Positions 7,501-16,067 of a stretch of DNA of 38,486 nucleotides are shown here, one piece after another. Positions within the stretch are counted from its first letter, which is position 1, and each line of letters starts with the position of its first letter. The notes below the pieces were generated by a model, which worked only from the letters and a program-made list of their open reading frames with translations, was not told the origin of the DNA and did not search any database. The position numbers and the translations under genes were made by a program. The DNA is from Verrucomicrobia bacterium GWF2_51_19 (GTDB lineage: Bacteria; Verrucomicrobiota; Verrucomicrobiia; Opitutales; UBA12508), in the NCBI GenBank assembly GCA_001831095.1, contig MIDP01000025.1, forward strand, positions 1-38,486. Reading direction: 5' to 3'.

Positions 7501-7517
7501 AAGACCGTTGAAAAATG
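7501..7517 (+). repeat. solo family B arm supplying the next start codon
   Basis: AAGACCGTTGAAAAATG is identical to the left arms of the B elements at 31128 and 34969. No matching right arm follows. Its last three bases are the first possible start codon of the M20 peptidase gene. Confidence 0.75.
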
Positions 7518-8810
7518 AACATGAATTTATTTAAAGACTATTTGCGCATCCCGAGTATTTCCGCTCAGAAGGAGCATGTTGGGGATATGCGGCGGGCGGC
7601 CGATTTCCTGAAAAAGCTGTTTGTGGAAAACGACTTTGGGGCGGAAATCGTTGAGACTGGCGGGCATCCCGTTGTCTTTGCCGAAAAGCGTATTGATGCA
7701 GAGGCGCCAACCTTGTTGTTTTACGGCCATTACGACGTCCAGCCCGTGGATCCCATCGCGCTGTGGCAAAGCGACCCGTTTGAGCCCGACATACGAAATG
7801 GCAAGATCTACGCTAGGGGCGCATCCGACAACAAGGGATCACACTTGTCGATGTTGCTTGGCCTCTTTCGCAGTCGGCCGAAGTTCAACCTGAAATGCGT
7901 CATCGAGGGAGAGGAAGAGATTGGCAGCGTCCATTTTGAGAGCTTTTTAAAGGCCAACCGCGAACGCCTGGCCTGTGACCTCGTTGTCCTGTCTGACACA
8001 GGCTGTATCAGTGAAGAGCAGATCGTCATTACGACGGGCCTGCGCGGCCTTTTGACTTTTGAAGTTGAGCTGACTGGCCCCACGCGCGACCTCCATTCTG
8101 GCGTCTATGGAGGCGCCGTCGACAACCCTATACGTGCCCTCACGGCCCTCTGCGCGTCTCTGCATACCGACGATAGCCGCGTCGACGTTGAAGGTTTTTA
8201 CGATGGCATTATTCCGCCTTCGAAGGCCGAGGTCGATGTCGCCCTGTCGCTGGACTGCAGCCAACTCCAACACGACGCCGGCCGCGCACTCTTGCCATTT
8301 CCACAGTCCGCCATCCGCTTTTCACCGACACTCGAATTTAACGGCATTTGCGGCGGTTATACTGGTGAGGGCTCTAAAACGATCATTCCCCAAAAGGCCT
8401 CGGTAAAAATCAGCTGCCGCCTCGTTCCAGGCCAGGACGCCGTTCAGGTCTTTTCAAAAGTCCAAAAGGCCCTCGTCGAACACTGCCCCAAGACCATGAC
8501 GTTACGTGTTTTCAATTTCCAAGGAGGCAACCCTTATTTCCTGAATACCGCTGACTTGCCCGTCCAGCTCCAATCGCTCCTGCGCAAGACAGAAGGCCTC
8601 CTCACCGCGTTTGGCAAAAAGCCGCTCTACTTGCGCGAGGGCGGAAGTATCGGCATCGTCTCCGCCTTTAGAAACGTACTTGGCGTCTCTTCCCTCATGG
8701 TCGGCCTCTCCTTGCCACAAGACAACCTCCACGCGCCCAACGAGAGCTTCTCCCTCAAAATCTTTGAAAAAGCCGCTGATTTCTATCGGGCCTTCGTCGA
8801 GGAAGATTGA
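7515..8810 (+). CDS. M20-family metallopeptidase (dipeptidase/deacylase-like)
   Basis: The 431-residue product is an M20 (ArgE/DapE/CPG2/PepV-type) zinc hydrolase. Metal-binding motifs are in order: LLFYGHYDVQPVDP with His about 72, YARGASDNKGS with Asp about 105, and EGEEEIGS with catalytic Glu/metal Glu about 133-135. Later come SDTGCISEEQIVITTGLRG and, near the C-terminus, LPQDNLHAPNESF with the last His ligand. GLRGLLTFEVELTGPTRDLHSGVYGG is typical of the M20 dipeptidase branch and marks the lid/dimerisation domain. It probably releases amino acids from dipeptides or acylated amino acids in the cytoplasm; substrate is unknown. The start codon may be the ATG at 7515, formed by a solo repeat arm, or the ATG two codons later at 7521. 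No Shine-Dalgarno is clear for either. It appears monocistronic. Confidence 0.9.
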   Translation: MNMNLFKDYLRIPSISAQKEHVGDMRRAADFLKKLFVENDFGAEIVETGGHPVVFAEKRIDAEAPTLLFYGHYDVQPVDPIALWQSDPFEPDIRNGKIYARGASDNKGSHLSMLLGLFRSRPKFNLKCVIEGEEEIGSVHFESFLKANRERLACDLVVLSDTGCISEEQIVITTGLRGLLTFEVELTGPTRDLHSGVYGGAVDNPIRALTALCASLHTDDSRVDVEGFYDGIIPPSKAEVDVALSLDCSQLQHDAGRALLPFPQSAIRFSPTLEFNGICGGYTGEGSKTIIPQKASVKISCRLVPGQDAVQVFSKVQKALVEHCPKTMTLRVFNFQGGNPYFLNTADLPVQLQSLLRKTEGLLTAFGKKPLYLREGGSIGIVSAFRNVLGVSSLMVGLSLPQDNLHAPNESFSLKIFEKAADFYRAFVEED

Positions 8811-8833
8811 GCTCAATCACGGAAGGCTTTTGT

Positions 8834-8862
8834 TTGACTTTTTGGCATTCGTGCGTTTTAAG
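8834..8862 (+). promoter_or_regulatory. putative promoter of the LysM-parB operon
   Basis: TTGACT at 8834-8839 and TTTAAG at 8857-8862 are separated by 17 bp. The implied start site is about 8869, next to the ATG at 8871. No ribosome-binding site separates the two. Confidence 0.4.
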
Positions 8863-8870
8863 TAAGTTGT

Positions 8871-9443
8871 ATGAGGTTTTGTGCATTGATAATGTTTGCG
8901 AGTGTTCTCTTTGCTGGAGCAGAGGATAAAAACACTGTGTTACATCTCCAAGAAGACTACCGTATGCTCTCAGAACAGCTGAAGCAATTGCAGGTAGATG
9001 TTGAGACCCTACAGGCCAAGAACGGGACTCTGCAAAAGGAGGTCACTCAATTGAAGCGCGAACGCGAGAGCTTTTTGCCCGACAGTCATGAGGCCCTGGA
9101 TGCCATCAAGACGCAAGTTGCAGCACTCGAAAAGCGTTACGATGAGCAAAAGGCCTCTATCCTGAAGAGCGTCCAGGAACAAGTCGAGAGCCTGTCTCAA
9201 CAAATGCAGAAAATTTTTGATTCCCTAACAAAGCTGGTTCAGCCAACTCGGGCCGTCAAAAAAGACTTTTCGGACGATTACCCTCAACGCGGCGTTGTCT
9301 ACACTGTTCAACCAGGCGATACTCTCTCGGTCATCGCTCAAAAACACAAATCGACGGTCCGCGACCTCCAAAATGCCAACCGCATAAACAACCCCAAAGA
9401 CCTCATGGTGGGTCAAAATATCTTCATTCCGCAGAAGGACTAG
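8871..9443 (+). CDS. exported coiled-coil protein with C-terminal LysM domain
   Basis: This 190-residue protein has a signal peptide (MRFCALIMFASVLFAGAED, probable cleavage after AGA), then a long heptad-rich coiled coil (about 25-115, Leu/Gln/Glu-rich). It ends with a single LysM domain at about 143-188 (YTVQPGDTLSVIAQKHKSTVRDLQNANRI, then LMVGQNIFIP). LysM binds the glycan of peptidoglycan, so the protein probably sits in the periplasm anchored to the wall through its C-terminus while the coiled coil mediates oligomerisation. It could be a YgaU/NlpD-like or Tol-associated factor, but no catalytic domain is present. The stop is one base from the ParB start, so both are in one operon, an unusual partner for a chromosome-segregation gene. 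Confidence 0.88.
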   Translation: MRFCALIMFASVLFAGAEDKNTVLHLQEDYRMLSEQLKQLQVDVETLQAKNGTLQKEVTQLKRERESFLPDSHEALDAIKTQVAALEKRYDEQKASILKSVQEQVESLSQQMQKIFDSLTKLVQPTRAVKKDFSDDYPQRGVVYTVQPGDTLSVIAQKHKSTVRDLQNANRINNPKDLMVGQNIFIPQKD

Positions 9444-9444
9444 C

Positions 9445-10326
9445 ATGAAAAAACAATGCCTGGGTCGTGGTTTGAGCGCCCTTATAGAATCCAGTACAAG
9501 TGTGGCCACCAGCGAAGAAAAGGCTGCCGACAGTAGCCTTCCTCATCACAAAGAGGATTATCGGTGGATCGCAACCCATCAGATTGTCGCCAACCCATAT
9601 CAGCCGCGTAAGCAGTTTGATTCCGCTTCTCTCCAAGAGTTGGCCAACAGCATTCGCCAGGAAGGGCTCATTCAGCCCATTGTCGTCCGGCCCAAAGGTG
9701 CCGGGTTTGAGCTCATTGCCGGAGAGCGACGTCTGCGCGCTTTTGAAATTTTGGGCGAAAAGGAAATCCTTGCCCACGTCATTGAGGCCGCTGATAAAAA
9801 ATCTGCAACCATTGCCCTCGTCGAAAACCTCCAACGCGAAGACCTCAACCCACTCGATGAAGCCCTCAGCCTTTCCAGCCTCCTCCACGATTTCGACCTC
9901 ACACAAGAAGAAGTTGCTAAACACGTCGGAAAAGCCAGAAGCACCATCACCAACGCACTCCGTCTCCTCACACTGCCAACGGAAATTCAAAAGCTCATTC
10001 GACAACAAAAACTCACAACCGGTCACGCCAAGGCCATTCTCAGCTTGGCCGAGCCCGACTTGCAATCACGAGTCGCCACACGGATCGCCCAACGAGGCCT
10101 GTCCGTCCGCGAAACCGAAACCATCGTCAAGCGTCTTTTAAGCCCAAGCAAAAAGTCAGCCTCCTCTCCCAAACAACGCGAGGCCATGCGCTCACTCGAG
10201 AAGAAAATCGCCGACGCTATCCAAACCGCCGTCAAGATCCATAAAAACCTCGACCAGGGCACAATCGCTATTCAATATAAAAACTCCACTGAACTCCAGA
10301 GAGTTCTTGAGAAACTTTTACGTTAA
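9445..10326 (+). CDS. parB: ParB-family chromosome-partitioning protein
   Basis: The 293-residue product begins with the ParB N-terminal box (CLGRGLSALIESS), which normally contacts ParA. The CTP-binding ParB/Srx domain follows (about 45-135: IVANPYQPRKQFD, LIQPIVVRP, GERRLRAFE, ALVENLQREDLNPLDEA). A helix-turn-helix (about 150-200: LTQEEVAKHVGKARSTITNALRLL, TGHAKAIL) reads parS, and a short C-terminal dimerisation domain ends IQYKNSTELQRVLEKLL. ParB loads at parS and slides as a clamp to organise the origin region, usually with ParA encoded directly upstream. Here the upstream gene is a LysM protein instead, so ParA must be elsewhere. An AAGGA Shine-Dalgarno lies 5-6 bases before the ATG, inside the end of the LysM gene. 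No clear parS site was seen in the window. Confidence 0.95.
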   Translation: MKKQCLGRGLSALIESSTSVATSEEKAADSSLPHHKEDYRWIATHQIVANPYQPRKQFDSASLQELANSIRQEGLIQPIVVRPKGAGFELIAGERRLRAFEILGEKEILAHVIEAADKKSATIALVENLQREDLNPLDEALSLSSLLHDFDLTQEEVAKHVGKARSTITNALRLLTLPTEIQKLIRQQKLTTGHAKAILSLAEPDLQSRVATRIAQRGLSVRETETIVKRLLSPSKKSASSPKQREAMRSLEKKIADAIQTAVKIHKNLDQGTIAIQYKNSTELQRVLEKLLR

Positions 10327-10332
10327 ACGAAT

Positions 10333-10408
10333 AAGACCTTCTTTGTTCGATTCCGGAAAAACCTTTTTATGGTTTCTGTACGCATTTTGCAATGATAACA
10401 TAGGTCTT
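10333..10408. repeat. degenerate family A element, copy A6
   Basis: AAGACC at 10333-10338 and GGTCTT at 10403-10408 frame a 76-bp segment whose right part keeps GCATTTTGCAATG, a weakened form of the family A right arm. It starts seven bases after the parB stop codon. Arms no longer pair along their length. Confidence 0.5.
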
Positions 10409-10456
10409 TTCATTTTTTGTTTGAAGCGTGTAGTATTATTTGTTTGAATGTAAAAG

Positions 10457-12451
10457 GTGAAGCATTTTTTTCAGTTTCTCTTTCATGCGTTTCTGAACGT
10501 CAGCATACGACGTAAGCTGTTTACTTTCTCATTGTTGTACGTTGTGTTGATTTTTGGAATCATCGTCTTCTTTTTATTATCATTTGCTCAGATTGAAAAG
10601 AGCTATGACCTGAAAGAACGCGCCTACCAGCTGATTCGTTTGACGCAAAATGCCCGCATTTCAGAAAAGTCCTACCTACAGTATTACGACAGTCGCCACG
10701 CCACCCAGCTCATGGAAATTCAAAAGAACATCGAAATGATGGTTCAAGACCTGTCGTTGATCTTGAGCAACCGTGACAACCTTAACACGTTCCGCGGCAA
10801 CCTCGAAAAGTACGAGAGCATTTTTGGTGCGATTGTGGAGACGCACAACAGTTTTCAGCAGTTGAGCACGACCTTCAATTTCAAGATTGAACAAGTGAAT
10901 TTGGCCGCTCAAGAGGCCAACAAATTTGTTAATGAAAAAGCGTCGAGGGCCGACAAACAAGAGCTCTTTGAGGTGCTCAATTACACCAATCAATGCTACA
11001 ATCTGGCATTGGAATTGCAGGGCCTTTACCGCAACTTCTTGCTGGATGGCGACTTGAAGGACATCCAAAAGTACAAATCGCTCCTCAAAGACAAGCTTGT
11101 TCTCTACACAGAACGGCTGAGTGTTCACCCGAGCATGCAAAAATTTGAAAAATTCCGCGGCATCGTCAAGACGTTATTGGAGTCAATGGCCTCGTTTAAA
11201 GACATTCCGGACAAGGCCCTGGCGCTCTTCAATGCAGAGCAGAAAAATATCTTGGAGCTCGACAGCATTGGCAATGTTATCACCCTGACAGCCGATGCCT
11301 TTTTGGCCGAAGCGAATTACGCCAACCGCCTCGACAAGCGCCAATTGATTGCCAACATCAGCTTGTTGACGGTGAGCGGCATTGTGGTAGCGATTGGGTT
11401 TTCATTGGTCCTCATGCACCTCTTGATGACGGCGCTCAACTCCCTCATTTACGCATCACAGAAGCTCGAAGAGGGCGACCTCACGGTCCGCATTCCAATC
11501 TTCAGCAAGGACGAAATTGGGCAAACGTCGGCCAAATTCAATCAGTTTATCGAAAAATTCCAGGGCATCATTCGAAACCTCGACACCAACACACACCAAT
11601 TGGGTGACGCCTCTTTCAACCTTACGGAAACGTCGCAGCAGATGTACGACGTCTCTGAACGCATGAACTCTCAGGCCTCGCGCGTCGCCAAGGCTGGCGG
11701 TGACTTGTCGGCCAATATCGAATTCATGGCGGCTTCAGCGGAAGAAATTTCGGCCCTCGCCAACAGTGTTTCCAAGAGCGTACAGGAGATCAATACGTCG
11801 CTTAACGAAGTGGCTAAAAGCTGCAGTAAAGAATCTGAAATCGCCGCCAAAGCCAATCAGAAGGCCGACGAGGCAATGGCGATCATTCGCGACCTCGGTG
11901 TCGCAGCTGAGCAGGTTAACGAGATTGTTGAAATCATCAGCGACGTCGCCAATCAGACAACATTGCTTGCGCTCAATGCCAACATCGAGGCCGCCGATGC
12001 CGGTGATCGCGGTAAAGGGTTCACCGTTGTGGCCAATGAAATCCAGGCCCTCGCTCAGCGGAGCGCAAAATCCACAATTCAGGTCACCAACCGCATTAAA
12101 AAGATTCAAAAAGACGTCAAAAAATCGGTGTACGCCATGAGCGAAGTTTCCAAAATTATCGGCGAAGTTTCCAAGATTTCCGAAAGCATTACGGTTTCCA
12201 TTGAAGAACAATCGGCCACCATTAACGAGGTTGCAAAGAGTGTATCGTCCTCATCCGAGGCCACCAGCGAATTGGCCAGAAACATTCAAGAGTCATCCAA
12301 GGGTGCCAACGAAGTTTCTGAAAACATTCAGGGCGTCAGCAGCGCCACCGATTCCTCCACAGCCAGCGCCCAGGCAACTTACTCGAGCGCAGAAAAACTG
12401 TCGCAAGTTTCAAATGTCTTGCGAAAAATCGTCCGCCAATTCCGTGTGTAA
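10457..12451 (+). CDS. methyl-accepting chemotaxis-like transducer
   Basis: This 664-residue membrane receptor starts at a GTG (10457), the only plausible start after the in-frame stop at 10451 that keeps the first membrane segment (about 22-46). A long external helical domain follows (about 47-300), then membrane segment two (about 302-325), a HAMP domain (LEEGDLTVRIPIFSKDEIGQTSAKFN) and a cytoplasmic coiled coil. The coiled coil carries the signalling tip around residues 487-545 (IISDVANQTTLLALNANIEAADAGDRGKGF, then VVANEIQALAQRSAKST). The tip matches the CheA/CheW-interacting hairpin of MCPs, with ALNANIEAADAGDRG in place of the usual ALNAAIEAARAGEQG. The external domain has no recognised sensor motif. 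No che genes are present in the window. The C-terminus lacks a CheR-tethering pentapeptide. Confidence 0.92.
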   Translation: MKHFFQFLFHAFLNVSIRRKLFTFSLLYVVLIFGIIVFFLLSFAQIEKSYDLKERAYQLIRLTQNARISEKSYLQYYDSRHATQLMEIQKNIEMMVQDLSLILSNRDNLNTFRGNLEKYESIFGAIVETHNSFQQLSTTFNFKIEQVNLAAQEANKFVNEKASRADKQELFEVLNYTNQCYNLALELQGLYRNFLLDGDLKDIQKYKSLLKDKLVLYTERLSVHPSMQKFEKFRGIVKTLLESMASFKDIPDKALALFNAEQKNILELDSIGNVITLTADAFLAEANYANRLDKRQLIANISLLTVSGIVVAIGFSLVLMHLLMTALNSLIYASQKLEEGDLTVRIPIFSKDEIGQTSAKFNQFIEKFQGIIRNLDTNTHQLGDASFNLTETSQQMYDVSERMNSQASRVAKAGGDLSANIEFMAASAEEISALANSVSKSVQEINTSLNEVAKSCSKESEIAAKANQKADEAMAIIRDLGVAAEQVNEIVEIISDVANQTTLLALNANIEAADAGDRGKGFTVVANEIQALAQRSAKSTIQVTNRIKKIQKDVKKSVYAMSEVSKIIGEVSKISESITVSIEEQSATINEVAKSVSSSSEATSELARNIQESSKGANEVSENIQGVSSATDSSTASAQATYSSAEKLSQVSNVLRKIVRQFRV

Positions 12452-12494
12452 TTCAGGACGCATCTGGAACTCCTATGCGCTGCCAAATACATTT

Positions 12495-12540
12495 AAGGCC
12501 ATCTTTCCTGCGTTTTAGCTTGCCAATGGAGCGGCCTTTT
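12495..12540 (+). terminator. weak inverted repeat after the transducer gene
   Basis: AAGGCC at 12495-12500 pairs with GGCCTT at 12533-12538, followed by TT. The loop is 32 bases, so it is at best a weak terminator. Confidence 0.25.
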
Positions 12541-12554
12541 GCGGATATCTCAGC

Positions 12555-13298
12555 ATGAAAGAATCAGATATGTCTAAGAACTCGGAGTCGCCTGCGTCTG
12601 TACGTTTGCAGAAATTTGCTGCAGACTTGGGCCTGGGCTCGCGGAGAGAAATGGAGGTGTGGATTAGCGAGGGCCGTTTCACGATCAATGGTGAGGTCGC
12701 ACAGTTGGGCGCAAAAGTGGGTGCGAAGGACGCCGTCAAGCTCGACGACAAGCTGATTTTCAGCAAAAAGACAAAAACGATCGTCTTGGCCATGAACAAG
12801 CCTAAACACGTCGTTTGTACCAACAGCGACCCATTTGGCGCCAAGACCGTCTTCGATATTTTGCCAAAGAAACTCAAAAAAGAGCGCCTCTTCTGCGTTG
12901 GCCGCCTCGATAAAGAGAGCGAGGGCCTAGTCCTACTCACCAACGACGGCGAACTCGCCAACCGCATCATGCACCCGTCCTTTCAGGTGACCAAGCGCTA
13001 CACAGTCACCATCAACCGCGATTTCATAATCGAAGACAAAAAGGCTCTCCTTGAAGGCGTTACCCACGACGGCGAACGGCTCTTCGCCAGCAAGGTTGTC
13101 GTTTTCCCCAAAAGCCCCAAACGCCTCGAAATCCACCTCAATCAGGGCCGTAAACGCGAAATCCGCCGCCTGCTCGAGGCCCTCGGCTACTTCGTCAAAA
13201 CCCTCAAACGCTTCCAAATCGGAAAGTTCCGCCTAAAACTACCAACTGGTGCCGTTCAAGAATTGACAGACAAGGATATTCGCGACATTCTAAGCTAG
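12555..13298 (+). CDS. rluB: RsuA/RluB-family pseudouridine synthase
   Basis: The 247-residue protein has an N-terminal S4 RNA-binding domain (about 18-65: VRLQKFAADLGLGSRREMEVWISEGRFTING). The catalytic domain includes GRLDKESEGLVLLTNDGELANRIMHPS, where the Asp of GRLD is the nucleophile, and ends with the family motif GRKREIRRLLEALG. RsuA, RluB, RluE and RluF isomerise specific uridines in 16S or 23S rRNA. The closest by eye is the RluB/RsuA group, and the exact target cannot be read, so the gene symbol is approximate. Two starts are possible, 12555 and 12570; neither has a good Shine-Dalgarno. The stop codon is immediately followed by the folD ATG, so the genes are co-transcribed. Confidence 0.88.
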   Translation: MKESDMSKNSESPASVRLQKFAADLGLGSRREMEVWISEGRFTINGEVAQLGAKVGAKDAVKLDDKLIFSKKTKTIVLAMNKPKHVVCTNSDPFGAKTVFDILPKKLKKERLFCVGRLDKESEGLVLLTNDGELANRIMHPSFQVTKRYTVTINRDFIIEDKKALLEGVTHDGERLFASKVVVFPKSPKRLEIHLNQGRKREIRRLLEALGYFVKTLKRFQIGKFRLKLPTGAVQELTDKDIRDILS

Positions 13299-14183
13299 AT
13301 GAATAGCATCAATGGTAAACAGATTGCGGACGAAATTTTGGATGGGATTAGGGTGCAATTGGCGGGGCAACGCGGGCGTCCGAAGTTGTATTTTGTGAGT
13401 GTGGGGAAAGATCCTGCGTCGGCGGTTTACGTGCGTAACAAGCAGCGTGTAGCAGAGCGGATTGGTGTGGCGAGTGAAGTGATTGCATTGCCGTCAAGCG
13501 TTTCCGAAAAGGAGCTGCTCGACATCATTGCGCGGCTCAATGCAGACCGCCATGTTACTGGAATTTTGGTGCAATTGCCGTTACCGGAGTCTTTGCACAC
13601 ACAGCGCGTCATCAACGCCATTGATCCCCAAAAGGACGTCGATGGCTTTCACGCGTGGAATATGGGATCGCTGGTTCAGGACTCTGCTTCACTCATGCCG
13701 TGCACGCCTTCTGGTATTATCGAGCTCTTGCGTCATGAAAATATTGCGACGGATGGCAAACACGTCGTGATCGTTGGGCGTAGCTTGATTGTGGGAAAGC
13801 CGCTCGCGAATATGCTTTTGGCGAAGTCAGACTCGGGCAACGCGACGGTGACGGTCTGCCATTCGCACACGAAAAACCTCTTTGAGATCACACGAACGGC
13901 CGATATTCTGGTTTCCGCGATCGGCAAGCCGTGTTTTATTACTGCAGATGCGGTCAAAGAGGGTGTGGTCGTCATCGATGTCGGTATCAATCGACTTGCC
14001 GACGCGACACAGGCCAGCGGTTACCGCCTCGTTGGCGATGTCGACTTTGACAACGTCGCGCCAAAGGCCTTTAAAATTACGCCCGTTCCAGGCGGCGTCG
14101 GTCCAATGACGATCGCCTGCCTCATGCGCAATTTGATGAAAATCTTTTTGGCTAAAAAGCCGCATGCCGTCTATCTTCAGTAG
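13299..14183 (+). CDS. folD: bifunctional methylene-THF dehydrogenase/methenyl-THF cyclohydrolase
   Basis: FolD interconverts methylene-, methenyl- and formyl-tetrahydrofolate, feeding purine and fMet synthesis in the cytoplasm. The 294-residue length is standard. Seen motifs are SAVYVRNKQRVAERIG (with the catalytic Tyr and Lys), GILVQLPLPESL, PQKDVDGFHAWNMG, PCTPSGIIELL, HVVIVGRSLIVGKPLANMLL (Rossmann NADP site) and the C-terminal PVPGGVGPMTIACLM. No residue expected to be essential appears to be missing. It begins directly after the pseudouridine-synthase stop codon with no spacer, consistent with translational coupling. The region following it holds only a ~40-bp convergent gap before tilS on the other strand. 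Confidence 0.97.
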   Translation: MNSINGKQIADEILDGIRVQLAGQRGRPKLYFVSVGKDPASAVYVRNKQRVAERIGVASEVIALPSSVSEKELLDIIARLNADRHVTGILVQLPLPESLHTQRVINAIDPQKDVDGFHAWNMGSLVQDSASLMPCTPSGIIELLRHENIATDGKHVVIVGRSLIVGKPLANMLLAKSDSGNATVTVCHSHTKNLFEITRTADILVSAIGKPCFITADAVKEGVVVIDVGINRLADATQASGYRLVGDVDFDNVAPKAFKITPVPGGVGPMTIACLMRNLMKIFLAKKPHAVYLQ

Positions 14184-14222
14184 TTTTTGCAAGCCCTTTC
14201 TGCCTTCCTAGATAATCATAAC

Positions 14223-15560
14223 TTAACGTGACCAGACAAGGTGTAGGGCAGCGGTATCTTGGAGCGAGAGTTTGCTATCGTCTGCAGGAGGAAGGCCTGG
14301 GATCCATAGAATTTGGCCATCGGAGGAGCAAAACACTGGCAGTGAGTGGCGGACCCACTTCGAAATTTTGCGATCGGTAAAGAGGTCTTGAACTTTTTTA
14401 TGGCCATGCATTCCAATAGGTTTATAGGCGTCACCGTCGACCCATGTTCGCGCCAATATGTCTTGCGGCTTACAGTAAATTTCGATGGTATTATTGAGTG
14501 TTTTGGAGGAGAGCCGTGTACGCAAATCGGCAGTCAACGGAGTAGACTCTATGAAGATGTGACTGCCATCGGGCCAATAGAGGGCGGTGTTTTGAGGGAC
14601 CGCGAGCACGGGGAAATTAAAAACTTTTTTTTCGCGCACTTGCAACACGTGGTCTTCGTAGACGAGAAATGTGTGTTGGCCGATATTCAATTGAAAGGTT
14701 TGTTGCTGATACATGTGTTCGAGAAGCAGGTCAACGGCGTTGCTGTCGAGCTCAAGTGCATGTGGTTCAGATCTCAGGTGTCGGTTGAGGGCTCTCCGGA
14801 AAAGGGCCTTGGGCAACCCAATGAGGGGCGTGCAGTCGAGTTGACTGTTGTTGACGTTCACAATGGAGTTTAGCCAGAAATCGACAGCCGTGTTGTCTTC
14901 TTCTAACAACATACGGGAACGCGCCATGCCTCGCAACGGGTCAGCCTGCTCTGCCAATATCGGTAAAATTTGCTTACGTATACGGTTGCGAAAATAGTCT
15001 TCATTGTCATTCGAGCTGTCTTCTCTCCAGGCAATACCATGCTCATGAAGGGCCGCGCGGATGTTGGAACGTGAGATGTTTAACAATGGTCTTAAAAATG
15101 TCTGTTGTCCTACTCGCGAGATGGGTCGTGGCGCCGACAAGCCCTCAGAGCCGCTTCCACGCGTCAAGCGCATAAGCAAGGTCTCAGCAATGTCTTCTAA
15201 TTGGTGGCCAAAACAGATAACCTCAACTGGCTGCTGCGCGAAAAACGCCAATCGAGCTGCTCGCAGTCTCCCTTCACTCGCGTGTGGTATCGCATTTTCC
15301 CACTCGCCAATGACGCATTTCAACCCCATTTGCGCTGAAACAGCTGCAACAAAGTTAGCATCGTCATCAGAAGACTCTCCGCGTTGCTTGTGATTGAAGT
15401 GCAGGACAAGCAAATCGCGCGCCGGGAAAGAGTTTTTCAGTGCATGCAACAGGAACATAGAGTCCGCACCGCCCGAACACGCAATTCCCACAACGACGCG
15501 GCCCAAATACGGTCCCACTTCTTTAGAAAAGCACAACGCTGAAATATCCATTAGACTCAT
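14223..15560 (-). CDS. tilS: tRNA(Ile)-lysidine synthase
   Basis: TilS attaches lysine to C34 of the CAU-anticodon isoleucine tRNA so that it reads AUA. The 445-residue protein carries the PP-loop ATP-pyrophosphatase signature VGIACSGGADSMFLLHAL near residues 23-40. The TilS-type segments FNHKQRGESSDDDANFV, CFGHQLEDIAETLLMRLTRGSGSEGLSAPRPIS and RPLLNISRSNIRAALHEHGIAWREDSSN follow. The C-terminal domain holds KVQDLFTDRKISKWVRHSLPVFCSSDGQILWIPG, typical of the long TilS class. The gene is convergent with folD. It shows no frameshift. Because TilS depends on an Ile2-type tRNA with CAU, the CAU tRNA at 30934 deserves a check for which amino acid it carries. Confidence 0.95.
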   Translation of the reverse strand: MSLMDISALCFSKEVGPYLGRVVVGIACSGGADSMFLLHALKNSFPARDLLVLHFNHKQRGESSDDDANFVAAVSAQMGLKCVIGEWENAIPHASEGRLRAARLAFFAQQPVEVICFGHQLEDIAETLLMRLTRGSGSEGLSAPRPISRVGQQTFLRPLLNISRSNIRAALHEHGIAWREDSSNDNEDYFRNRIRKQILPILAEQADPLRGMARSRMLLEEDNTAVDFWLNSIVNVNNSQLDCTPLIGLPKALFRRALNRHLRSEPHALELDSNAVDLLLEHMYQQQTFQLNIGQHTFLVYEDHVLQVREKKVFNFPVLAVPQNTALYWPDGSHIFIESTPLTADLRTRLSSKTLNNTIEIYCKPQDILARTWVDGDAYKPIGMHGHKKVQDLFTDRKISKWVRHSLPVFCSSDGQILWIPGLPPADDSKLSLQDTAALHLVWSR

Positions 15561-16067
15561 ATTACAGCATCGGTCGAAAAAGTAAAGTTCGATACTGAGA
15601 ACCGTGCCTCAATCCAATCTTTTCGTTCAAGTGTTGCACTTCGACGTTGAATGGGCGTAACATCTCCATCGTGTCTGGTACCGTTAGATTAGAATTATCG
15701 AGCTCAGCGGAAAGGACTGACGGCGGTCCTCTGAAGGGCTTTCTGAGCTTGCAAATGTTTGGATTTACCTGCATCGTTTTTATTGAGGGGTTTCTGTGGT
15801 GTTTGAAAAGGCAACACAGTTTATCCTTAGAAGTATACTTAACGGGAGTTGAACTCGAAGGGCGGATGTCAAGCCTCCTTGCGTGGAAGACAGAAGTTTT
15901 TCGAGAAACGCCCACCTGAACATAAAAAGGTATAAAATGCTGCTAAACGTTCGGCACAGGCGGATTCCCCTCACCTCAACATAGTCCCAGCTTCAACATA
16001 GTCCCAGCTTCAACCTCACATCAACCTCAACTAGAATTTTAAGCGTGCATTACAAGTTTTCCGCATT
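15561..16067. other. 0.5-kb gap without a convincing gene
   Basis: Open frames of about 90 codons on the plus strand (15647-15919) and 117 codons on the minus strand (15562-15915) exist, but neither has family-like motifs, a ribosome-binding site or the codon bias of neighbours. The gap lies between the divergent starts of tilS and ftsW, so it should hold their promoters. None is clear enough to mark. Confidence 0.6.
15976..16009. repeat. two tandem 17-bp units upstream of ftsW
   Basis: TCAACATAGTCCCAGCT occurs at 15976-15992 and again at 15993-16009, followed by shortened TCAACCT-type remnants to about 16030. The purpose is unknown. It could be slippage or a binding-site array. Confidence 0.85.

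Noticed and set aside
9445-10326. A parS site near parB
   Set aside because: I looked for a TGTTTCACGTGAAACA-like palindrome in the surrounding intergenic DNA and did not see one.
15562-15919. Overlapping plus (90-codon) and minus (117-codon) frames in the tilS-ftsW gap
   Set aside because: No motifs, no ribosome-binding site, neither has the codon pattern of neighbouring genes, and they occupy each other's space.
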